Below, one piece after another: positions 34,552 through 43,960 of a DNA stretch of 64,000 nt. Location: the NCBI GenBank assembly GCA_018902385.1, contig JABSSW010000020.1, positions 248,001-312,000 of the forward strand. Reading direction: 5' to 3'. The notes beneath the pieces are model-generated. The model had not been told where the DNA came from, did no database searches, and worked only from the letters and a program-made list of their open reading frames with translations. The DNA is from Physcia stellaris (Eukaryota > Ascomycota > Lecanoromycetes > Caliciales > Physciaceae). Made by a program: the position numbers and the translations under genes. Each line of letters begins with the position of its first letter. Positions within the stretch are counted from its first letter, which is position 1.

Positions 34552-35107
34552 CCAATCGTGGGAAAGTGGAGCTCGAGCGGGAAAGTTCGACAACGACACG
34601 CAAAAGCCAAATACCCGTAACCATGCAAGTAGTACAGGGGCGCAATGATGTTAGTGACAGTGCTTTCAGAGTTGATATGAGACGAAAGAGATTTGCAGAT
34701 GGAAGTGTGGAAAAAGCGAGCTGCCGCTCGACATATGATAATTAAAGATCCCCAATCCCACCTGGCCATGCGACAATTCGTTGCGTCAATATGTCTTGTT
34801 CACCCAGATTGAGTTTTATTCAGCGCTGGTCAATCTGATAGGTCAGCTTTTATCCCTTCGGGACGCGTATTGATATACCTTCAATATTCTCCAAGCGATC
34901 AGAACGCATCAGTTCCCGCTCCTGTACAACAGAAGACGGCGATTGCGAACGGAACTCGAACTTTATTACGTGGATGGGTGAACTGCGCATCATCGATGGA
35001 TCAGAACGTAAAATTGAATTGCATCAGCTCCTCTTCACTAAGTCGTTCCCGCTCTTTCTTGTTCACAGCCAGGCGATTATTGATGGATTAACGTATTTCA
35101 CGTCTCA
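34552..35107. other. intergenic, no gene supported
   Basis: About 550 bp with no convincing coding signal. Confidence 0.45.
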
Positions 35108-35617
35108 CTAATGAAATCTCTGTTAGCTAAGAGAACGGTGTAAGCGAATTCGGATTACGTCGCATACTACACGTCTGTCCTCCTCATCGACCAGAGTGCC
35201 GGCAATTCGATCAAATCCTGCAAAATACCACTGCGCCAAAGCATTCACCGAGTCGACGGTGATCCGCTTGTCATCGATTCTTCCCTGGCTGATGGCGATG
35301 TGGAAGCGAAGGGAGTCTTTAATTGTGTATGCGCACCTCCCAGAACGGTATGTGCATCCTCCCTCACCCGGAAATGTCCCCGGAGCTGCGCCCGCAGGGT
35401 CTTCGACTTCCATCTCCTGCCAGAGTTTCAGCTCTCGAAATCAAGTCATCAACGTTGTAGTAAAGTTCGGAGAATTATTCAGAGCTGACATGCTCGGTCA
35501 AGCTACGGTGAAGAACTCCTCATTTCGTGTTTTCGTCCGCGGCTTGCCAGTGTATTGGACGGGGATGCATCCGAGGTTCAGCTGGCTACCGGCCGATCCA
35601 GTAATTATGCTACTCAT
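35108..35617 (-). CDS. small orphan protein, 123 residues
   Basis: I do not recognise this protein. Three exons, 35617-35507, 35416-35168 and 35119-35108, keep one frame from an ATG to a TAG, with introns of 90 and 48 nt that show GT-AG ends and TGATGAC or CTAAC branch sites. The product has three cysteines (LGC, GGC and GRC), a Gly/Pro linker and an amphipathic C-terminal half with WYFAGFDRIAGTLVDEEDRR. No signal peptide or membrane span is visible. The concordance of phases and splice sites argues for a real gene, though it is short and lineage-specific. Confidence 0.5.
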
Positions 35618-35969
35618 ACTTCTCTGCGCACACAGCTGTGGCTGCTCGCTATATCGGTATCGACGGTGGAATTGGCAACTAGTAGTGGCCTCGAGAGTTC
35701 CAGATCACAGTGAAGATTCGGAAGCAATCTATTAATAGAAATAATCATATGAGTAAGCAGCCCCCATCGGGAATAACCGCTGCGCATGCAGGTATCAAGC
35801 ATCCCCTGGAGAATAATAATGGTCATGTAAGACTGACCGCTAAATAAAAATCCGAGCGTTTAGTATGGCGTGATTAGAGCTGAACGACTGTCAGCATTGT
35901 GAGAGTTGGTAGACTCAAGCAGGAGTCCCTACGTACGGCTGAGATCGATGCAGTCGCCATGTGGTTGGG
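35618..35969. other. intergenic region upstream of NPP1-like gene
   Basis: About 350 bp with no gene. It should hold upstream promoter sequence for the genes on both sides. Confidence 0.45.
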
Positions 35970-35977
35970 TATATAAA
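35970..35977 (+). promoter_or_regulatory. TATA box of the NPP1-like gene
   Basis: TATATAAA lies 113 bp before the ATG at 36090. A strong TATA box suits an inducible secreted-protein gene. Confidence 0.6.
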
Positions 35978-36089
35978 GAGGGTGAACCGCCCCTGATGAG
36001 CAGTATCAACATCTCATTCCTCAAAAGGCAAGCAGAAGCTGCAAAACTCCCAATCGAATCCGGCTCTTTTCCTGTCTGTCTCCCCAACT

Positions 36090-36967
36090 ATGCTTCTCCC
36101 AACGCTTCTTGCTGCCGTAGCAGCTCTCATTCCATTGGCCGTCGCGAACGACCGTATCCCTGGCTCCATGTTTACCAGAGACCCTCACGGGGTCGCCATG
36201 GCTGCCGTACCCATGTGGCACTTCGGCCGCCCTCGCGGCATGAAGCCTTGCTATCCCCAGGATGCCGTCCAGTCCGACGGGTCGCAAACCAATGGCAATG
36301 ACCCTCAATACCAGACCAACATTGGCAAGGGGTGCGCAGACACTGGAGATTGGCATGGGCAGAATACTCAAGGAAATGCCTTCCCGACCTACTACACCGT
36401 CACCCGATGCGGCGACTCATGGCGCGTGACTTATTACCTCTATTTCAAACACGTAAGTCTCTGTTCTCCCTCGGCGAGCTTGGAGCGAGGCTGATAGTTT
36501 AGCAGGACTCTGGCCACAAGTTCGACTGGGAATGGGTCAGCGTGGTCTGGTGGCAGGACGGTAACTCTGATCAATGGTATCGCGGCTACCTTCTTCAATC
36601 CTACCACAAGGGTCAAAAAGCAGAGAAATGGCAAGACATCCAGAACACCATCAATGGTGATCATGATAAGTTCGATCAGAACGCCAAGGATCGCAATCAC
36701 CCCAAGGTCTACGTGGGCGCCTATCATCATGCCATGTTTACGACCAGGTATACTGGCAATGACAATGCAGGGGCCACACCGGGCGAGGAGTTCCGTAGCA
36801 ACGATTGGTACTTTTTGCCCTGGGATACAACAGTCCAGGACGATTCGAGGCTAAATCCAAATTGGAACTGGGGTGCTGCGTACTCAAGCCCCGCGCACAT
36901 CAAGGGCGATCCCATCTGTTCGAAATGGGGTACTGGTGCCAATGGAAAGATGAGGTTTATGAAGTAG
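36090..36967 (+). CDS. secreted NPP1/NLP-family protein
   Basis: Exon 1 is 36090-36452. Exon 2 starts at 36503 or 36506, since both acceptors keep the frame, and ends at 36967. The first 19 residues form a signal peptide (LLPTLLAAVAALIPLAVA) with cleavage before NDR. The NPP1 core is visible around the exon junction, including a family-type GH..DWE heptapeptide in divergent form followed by the WVSVVWW strand. Conserved YHKG and HHAMF segments and paired cysteines follow. NPP1 proteins are extracellular; some act on plant cells and many fungal members have no known effect. The gene looks whole, about 275 residues, with a normal intron and TATA box. Confidence 0.8.
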
Positions 36968-37608
36968 AGCGGTTCATGCTCTGTAGTGTGGAGCTTACTG
37001 AAGAATTAATTGAAGATCAGGATTACTAATCTAGAGAGGTCGATAGAAGAGGGACTGGCTTAGGTATAGAGGGCGTTACGGGTAAGATTGGCGTTTGGTA
37101 GGATAGCATGATCGAAAGCGGAAAGCAACTGGATGATTTACGATTTGATTTGTTTGTTTATGCCACTGCGTTTTCTCCAAAAAAGAAGAAAATTAGAGGT
37201 GCTACGCGGCTGTTTTATAGGATTCTAATGGAAGTATGTCTAACTAAATGGGGAGTGAGATGCAGAGAATGGAGAGTAACCACAGGAATCACCTTGTTCA
37301 ACGATGTAGCAATTTTTCTTAGTCTGGGAACCCGAGTATTCGCTCGCAGAAGTAACCTGTCTTTGCAGCTGAATGACAGCAGAAACAAAATAGGACAAAA
37401 CACTGTGTGTATAACCATGTGAGTCCATTATCCCATGCCCTGACAGGGCTCACCGTGCCAGGGCATGGGATACGTTGAATTCTGTAGCGGTTGCAGAATT
37501 TGTGGACGGAATTGTGTTACCTGACCGAGCTGACCAAACTGTATCACGTGATGTCAAAACCACCCCCTCCCTCACCCACGCATCCACCACCTCCGCTCTC
37601 CGCAACAA
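36968..37608. other. intergenic with a perfect inverted repeat
   Basis: About 640 bp. AT-rich 3' sequence of the NPP1-like gene is followed by a 14-bp-arm hairpin at 37429-37472 and the promoter of the cytochrome-b5-like gene. No coding signal. Confidence 0.5.
37429..37472. repeat. perfect inverted repeat, 14-bp arms, 16-nt loop
   Basis: TATCCCATGCCCTG at 37429-37442 is mirrored exactly by CAGGGCATGGGATA at 37459-37472. It sits about 140 bp upstream of the next start codon. It could form a hairpin or bind a dimeric factor; no target-site duplication is evident. Confidence 0.85.
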
Positions 37609-38540
37609 ATGGCATCCCAAAGCCCAAACCTGCGCTCCCGACACACCGCCTCCACCGCACAAAATGGCTCTGTTCCTTCCACCGCAGAAGCCAACACCCC
37701 ACCAGATCTCGCCTCCAAAGAAGACAAAATCCGCTTTTCAGTCCTCGACATCCTCCGCGTGCTCGCCGGCCTCCTCCTCCTCTCCTCTTCCCTCTCCTAT
37801 TTCATAACCGGCGACTCTGTTTTCTGGGGCTATCGGCCGCCGCTGACGAGGCCGGCGAGGTTGAAGGCTTGGCTTGTGAGGTTTCCCGTTTCTTACTTTA
37901 CCTCTTTTATCCCAGTCTTTTAGGCCTGATCCTTGACACTCGATGTCTATTCTCCGTTCCACAATGCCTGTTCCCCCATCCACAAACCCCCAATCTCCAC
38001 CCAGCTCCCCGAAAAGCCCCTAACATCCCCGGCAGCGCGGCCCCATCTCCCTCACAGACGCCGAGCTCGCCGCCTACGATGGCTCCAACCCCAACCTCCC
38101 CATCTACCTCGCCCTCAACGGCAGCATCTACGACGTCAGCGTCTCCCCGCACTTCTACGGGCCCGGGGGCAGCTACTCCTTTTTCGCCGGGCGCGACGCG
38201 ACCAGGGCGTACGTGACGGGCTGTTTTGACGAGGATCTGACGCCCGATTTGAGGGGGGTGGAGGAGATGTTTGTTCCTGTTGATGGGGGAGACGAGGGAA
38301 GAGAAGAGGGAGAGGAAATTGAGGCTGGAAAGGGAGAGGAGGGTCGCGAGGAAGAAGGTTAGGGATGCGGTTCGGGGGTGGGAGAGGATGTTTGATGGGG
38401 GGAAGGAGGGGAAGTATTTCTGGGTGGGCAGGGTGAAGAGGGAGGAGGGGTGGGAGGGGAGATTGGGGCCTGTGAGGGAGCTGTGTGGGAAGGCGAAGGA
38501 GGGGAGACCGAAGAGGGGACAGGGGGATGGGAAGGGTTGA
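37609..38540 (+). CDS. membrane-anchored cytochrome-b5-like (MAPR family) protein
   Basis: Exon 1 (37609-37875) encodes a polar N-terminus and one membrane helix (ILRVLAGLLLLSSSLSYF). Exon 2 probably starts at 38036 and encodes the MAPR heme-binding fold: RGPISLTDAELAAYDG, PIYLALNGSIYDVS, FYGPGGSYSFFAGRDATRAY and a DLRGVEEMF helix. The family binds heme and supports sterol P450s at the ER. The tail is Arg/Lys/Glu-rich and its DNA is almost pure purine. The frame breaks in the G5 run 38285-38289; one G fewer would lead straight into the basic tail (TREEKRERK). This is the only break in the window where a base appears extra. The exact exon 2 acceptor is inferred. Confidence 0.75.
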
Positions 38541-38721
38541 AAGGTGTTGGTTCAATGTCATCCTGTTCGGGGTGACTGTCCCGTGGAACCGACGTCTGGG
38601 ACTACTAGCCCTAGTACTTTTGATTTCTTGCTGCGTTCATAAAGCTCTCATAGTATGCCCAAAGCCAGCGACCCAGCCATCCCGCCGCCACACCGCATGC
38701 CCCCACTCTCTCTATCTCCAT

Positions 38722-39271
38722 CTACTCCGCAGCCGTCACCGCCCTCGCTATCCCACAAGTCAGCCATGGTATCCCCACCAACAAACCCAACGTCCCACAA
38801 GCCAACAAGGGGCACCAAACTCACTGTAAATACTCAATTTACTATGCTTAACCACCTTCTTAATCTGGCCCTTCTCCTCCAAATCATTCAGCGCCTTGCG
38901 CGCCAAACTACCATTGATCTTCAGTCTGTCGACTAGCGTGGCGACGGTGATCAGCCGGTAGGATTGCACGTCTTTGTAGAGCTTGTCTGAGGTCGCTTTG
39001 TCCAGGACCACGGCGTGGTTGGCTTTGTCTTTGACTGTGGAGGTAAATTAGTGATGGAATTGGGGTGATGTGAGAGGGTAGGAGGGGAGGATAGGATAAG
39101 GAGAAGGAAAAGGGATAGGCAAAGGGAGAGGGAAGGGGGAGGAGGATGAGTTACCTTTGCCTTTGGACCACTTCTTCTTTTGCTTCTTGCCTGCGGAGGC
39201 TGCTGCTGGTGCCTGTGAGGTGTGTTAGCTTCGAGCACGAGGTTATGCTCGCGTTCCGGCTGTCGTACCAT
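38722..39271 (-). CDS. RPS25: 40S ribosomal protein S25 (eS25)
   Basis: Four exons: 39271-39269, 39212-39155, 39034-38825 and 38747-38722, giving 98 residues. Exon 1 consists only of the ATG codon. Exon 2 gives the Lys-rich KKQKKKWSKGK start. Exon 3 gives the winged-helix core, with LYKDVQSYRLITVATLVDRL, NGSLARKALNDLE and GQIKKVVKHSKL. Exon 4 completes IYTRAVTAAE. eS25 sits on the 40S head and helps IRES and tRNA contacts. All introns have good sites. The 3' end converges on the cytochrome-b5-like gene, whose stop is 181 bp away, so the transcripts may overlap. Confidence 0.92.
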
Positions 39272-39580
39272 GATTGCAGGTGGTTATCAGTGTCTGGATA
39301 CTGGATGACCTCGTCGCGATTGAGATTCGAGGTGCTGCAAATGCGATCTGTGGGGCTAAGCGAGGCTGTTCCTGATTAGAGCTTAGCGCGTCGATATCGA
39401 AAGGCAGGCTTGGCGGGCAAGGTGCGAAGTACTTTAACGGCGATGTACTAAGTAGCTGATTTAACGGGCAATCGATTATTGACATGCTTGATTGGAACTC
39501 GCTCAAATGTTACTGTAATACAAAGGTTTGATGCGTGGCAATTTTGGAGGGCCAAATGCCATTACTTGCGACGAGAAAGC
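39272..39580. other. short intergenic region upstream of RPS25
   Basis: About 310 bp containing the RPS25 promoter and the 3' end of the next minus-strand gene. No other feature. Confidence 0.5.
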
Positions 39581-40649
39581 TCAATTCGTCTTTTTCTCGA
39601 CATTCATCTCCTCCGCCTCTCCCAGCGTAAGCACTGCATCATCGAGCCACAAACCGATCCTCCATCGACCCAAACCAGGCCACCAATTGTCTACTCCATC
39701 GAGCATCCTCACTGCTTTACCAGGGCCTTTCTTTGAGAGCAACGACTCAGTCTCACTGTCGCTAGGCCCTTCGTTTGGTTGATCCGCTCCTTCTTGCTGC
39801 ATGTCCCACCAAACAGCTCGGGTTTTCTTACTACTCAATTCCGGTTTCGATCGGATCCAAGTTTCAGAGCCACACTCTTCTTTGGTCTCACCTGCCGGGA
39901 GTGGTGGTTGGGCCATGTGGCTGCTGAAGCCGAAATACGTTGCCCAAGTAGAATTGAAGGGGAATGTGTACCAACTAGGTAGGTAGTTGATAGGTTGGAG
40001 CGTTGTCGTAAAGAACGGTTTTGCGCTTGGCGGTGCATTCTCACCTGGTGCAAACACTGAGATTTTCAGTGGTGGCGGAACGTGTTTCGAACGGGAAGAC
40101 CACGATGGATTCTGGGATAGCGATGTAAATTCAAAGCGCGCCAGATGCCTTAGCAAGTTCATAGATGGTTAGAGAAGATGCAACAATGTCTAATATTCAG
40201 GGAGCGCCACAATAACACATCGACTTACTTGGGGATGTTCCAATTATTACGGCCTTGACGTAGATTAGAAATTGTATTCAGGCGCGATAGCCCACGAAAC
40301 ACTGACCATTATAGCAACTATCTTTTTGACTCACGTAAATTCTGGTGATTCGCATGTTCTGCTCTTTTTGCCCAGGGACCCCAAAATCCCCTGGCACAAT
40401 AGCAAGCTCATCGTAAGATCCCACCGGAGTCTCAGTGTATCGGATGATCTGTACGAGACAAAGGCCACCCTTGTAGGCACCCGCTTCAGCTTGGGAGCTA
40501 AAGCTTGACGTTACGGCTTCTAAAGGCGCGTATGCTAGATCGGTAGGAAGACCAGAGGATGCAGAATAAAAGAAAGGCAAAACGTAAGCAGTGCATCTGC
40601 ACTTCCACGGCGGTGGAGCTATCTTGAAAGGCACTGTTTTTCTAGCCAT
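39581..40649 (-). CDS. acetoacetate-decarboxylase-like domain protein
   Basis: Three exons fit: 40649-40307, 40253-40229 and 40148-39581, giving 311 residues from the first usable ATG; an upstream coding exon is possible because the frame stays open beyond it. The fold is suggested by KCRCTAYVLPFFY, the TPVGSYDELAIVPGDF block typical of the acetoacetate-decarboxylase-like superfamily, ITRIYVSQKDSCYNGRNNWNIPKHLARFEF and a Trp-rich C-terminus. The catalytic lysine is not obvious, so the enzyme activity is unproven; fungal members often lie near secondary-metabolism genes, but no cluster is seen here. The middle exon is only 25 nt. Confidence 0.6.
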
Positions 40650-41114
40650 CTTCTGGAAGCTATCCACAGAGATCTGAGGGTGAGGGATGCTGATAACGTT
40701 AATCAATAGCAGTTCAGCGGCGCCTTATTGAGTGTGGAGGTCGTTATCGATGTCGAAATCGTCGCAGGACAATTTACTCCTGATCAACCAGACAGCAATA
40801 GGTCGATTGTTCCTTCAAAGATTGAAGAGGTGCTGCACCTCGGCAAATCCTTAGCGCGACAAGCGAGTCCCACCTGAGGATGAACTCTTGTGTATGCAAA
40901 GTAGATATCAGAGCCGTGACTCATACGCATGCCGGTTCTCGACTATTTCAATACGATTGAAGCATGGAGGCTCGATTTTTAAGATAGTTCCGCGCTGAAG
41001 GCATCGAGGCTGATGAGGCATCCTGCAGCCATTCACGTAAGGTAAACCGAACCTAAGCACGAAATTTGATGTCCATTCCTGACGAGATACGATGGTCTCA
41101 CCCGGTGATTGAGA
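40650..41114. other. intergenic, no gene supported
   Basis: About 460 bp between two minus-strand genes. Possible upstream exon of the decarboxylase-like gene; otherwise nothing seen. Confidence 0.45.
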
Positions 41115-42797
41115 TCAAACTGCAAGCTTCGTTTGGCGTTTATGTTGGAAGGTATCGTCCAGGTCGTCAGTCATGCCCCACTGACTTGACTGCCCATGCA
41201 CGTCCTCTTCAGATCCGAAGCTCGGATTACTATGAGGCGACTTCAATGGCGACAATCCAACAGGACTGCCGTCAAACCGATCATCTACTCCTCTTTTATC
41301 GGCCTGCTGCAGGTTCTGAGACGGTAAGAGATGGCCATTGAGATCAAGTTGAGCTACGGTGTAGTTTGAGGCATTTCCTATCATGAAGCTAGATTGCTCA
41401 TGAGCATCAGAAAAAAGCCAGCAAGCTTCCATACTCCCACCAGTTTTGTCCAGGTGTAGATTCAGGATATTAGGCGTTTCCCATGTAGATTTCCAGAGAT
41501 AGATGGTCGGAATTTTCAGCGCACAATGAACCAGGAGAAGATCAGAGACTGTCGGATGCCAGTGAACACTCCTGATGGCAGCGTGATGGATAAGAACAGC
41601 AATCGGTATTGGTGAAGACACAGACCATATCCACAAAGTCGAAGGCGTGGAGTCGCTGCGTGTTGCAAGGAGTGTACCGTCCGTGTTGAATTTCATCACT
41701 GAAATGCCTGTATCTGCCTCGCCTTTGCCAAGTAGAGATGATCGCGAAGGAAGCGATGAAGGCTGGCTTGCTCGCATGTAATTACGGTTTCGCGATCTTT
41801 GTATCTGTTCCTCCCAGACTTCGGTCTGATGTGGGTCTATTGAGATGGTATGGTTGTAGTGGATCTTTGGATGGAACTAAACATTTGTTAGTGGGCTTTA
41901 CTTTGGACACGGAAATTTGACGCACAGCGCTGTTGGCAAGAACCGTCACACGATCATCACAGTCACCTATGGCCAAATGCCCGCTTTGAGGACTCCATTT
42001 GACGCTCTTGACACCCAGACCAACATCATCAACCGTCTGTCCTCCAGCATAGGTTTTAAAAAGATGTCCGTCTGCGGTGTAGATCATGACTCTATAGCCA
42101 GCGCTTAGAGTATCCCAAATAACCAGCCATCGCCCGTCAGGACTCCATTTGACTCCTTGTGCGTCCACGGTCGGTAACTCCACATTCTCAAGCACGTCGT
42201 GTGTCCCGGGCGCCAGTATCAGGAGATTATCGTGAGCCAGCTCGCGAGTCAATATAGCCCAATGCTTAGACAATGGGCGATAATCATGGCATTTCAAGCC
42301 AGCTTTGGGATCTCTGATCTCCACTCCTCTGCTTGTAACGAGCGACCATATTGTGACTTTGGCACCGAAGTCAGAAAACACAACGACCTCGGCTTCATCA
42401 ACGCCAAAGTCTGTATGCGCTATTTTGCCCACATTCCCAGCAGGCCCGTTAACGACGGCGCTCCAGGATGTACTCTTGACGTCGAAAACACGTATCGTGA
42501 CATCACTAGCGAGGAGTATCCGACGCGGCTTGTCTGTAGCTGAAGACTCTTGGGGATTGGACCATTTGATGTGGTGATATAGACCTCCATCGCTGCGTGG
42601 TAATGGAAAACTTTCCACTATTTGACCATCGGAAGAGGTACGAAGCACCAATTGCGACTGGTCCACAGCAGCTACAAGCGCTCCGTCAGGCGAGGGAACT
42701 GCTGGTCTTGACACTGGGAAGATGTTAGCTACATTTGTCACTCTGTGTTTAACTTACCAGAAAAGGATTGCAATGCAGCAGGTGGATCCGAACCCAT
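41115..42797 (-). CDS. wdr8: WD-repeat protein Wdr8/WRAP73
   Basis: Exons 42797-42758, 42713-41902 and 41876-41115 give 537 residues. WD motifs include SPDGALVAAV, VFSDFGAKVTIWSL, VKWSPDGRWLVIWD, VKWSPQSGHLAIGD and MKFNTDGTLLATRS, forming a beta-propeller. IHYNHTISIDPHQTEVWEEQIQ is a family landmark after the second junction. In fission yeast Wdr8 works with Msd1 and kinesin-14 at the spindle pole body to anchor microtubule minus ends. The frame between exons 2 and 3 is joined only by removing GTAAAG...TTTAG, 25 nt (41877-41901), or 37 nt if a later AG is used. Both contain a perfect CACTAAC branch site. Both are very short for a fungal intron. Confidence 0.85.
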
Positions 42798-43960
42798 GTT
42801 GTTGAGCCGTGGCTATCAAGAACGTTGATTTGTTGACGAATAAACAATCGAATGAGGTAGTTCTAGAAGTGCACCAACTGAAAAGAGATACGAACCCTAG
42901 ACCTAAGTAAACCCAACTTCTGGAGACTATTTATACATTTTGTCGTCCTGGTTTCCCAGAGACTAATCGTGTTATACAACCGCCATATAGTTATACCATT
43001 CTCTGGTCATTGATTGTTGATTTGAACTCCATTGCGGTCTTTGATAGTGAAATCGTGAATCCCGAACACTTTTTGATCGGCAATCGCTAGCGTATTCAAC
43101 AAAGAGTACATTCTCCCTTTAAGAAATTTAATAGCACGTCAAACACACGAGTAAGCGACACTAGATTATCTCTTCATAGATTTTCAGGATCAACTCAATC
43201 AAAATATCGAGCCCCTCGAGCCCCAACACCTACTTGGAATGCAGCTCACAGTGACGGCTGCTCGCACGCGACGAGTCGCTGACGACTTTGAGGGGTTTAA
43301 TGGTAATAATACTGAAATCTAGGTTGCTCCAATGCACGTCGAGATTTACCTTATCGTCAATGATTTATTCTCATTGCCGAATCCGGACCTGTTTTGATCC
43401 TGCAGAAGTTCCATTGCCATTCAGATCTCCGGACGGGACAGGCTGGATCAACCGCACTAGCCCTGCAGCCGCATTGACGCGCCAATGGGCTGATCCAAAA
43501 TTAGCAGAATAATCAAGCTAAATCAAGATATGACTTCCAGGGCTTCAAAGTGACACCAAACAGGGCCTGCTGAAACCCACCTAGTCAAAACGTTGCCGGA
43601 GATGCATGGGTATACGGGTGTTGAGTACTCCTTCTGCGATCAACGATCACGGGGTCGAAGGATTGGTAACCTCTGTACGGGGTAGGTGCCGAAGAGAGTC
43701 AGCTACTCTCGTACCGAAAGCAACTTCTGCCTAAACGAAAGCGCTCTACAGACCAGCAATTCGCCTCGAAAAGCTTGCCTGTTGCTGTTACAAACATGAA
43801 ACAAGCGAGGGCAAGGGGAAAGCACATAGGGCTGTCCCTTTTTGTTACCAATCTTGCCAATGGCACAAGTACATCTGAGTGAAAAGCCTTCAAAAAGTTC
43901 TCGAGCACCTTCGAGCAGAACAAGCTCTACATCCGACCAAGAACTGATCAAAACCAATTT
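42798..43960. other. divergent intergenic region
   Basis: About 1.2 kb between divergent genes, somewhat AT-rich. Promoters of Wdr8 and GT2 are expected; no gene or repeat is supported. Confidence 0.55.
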
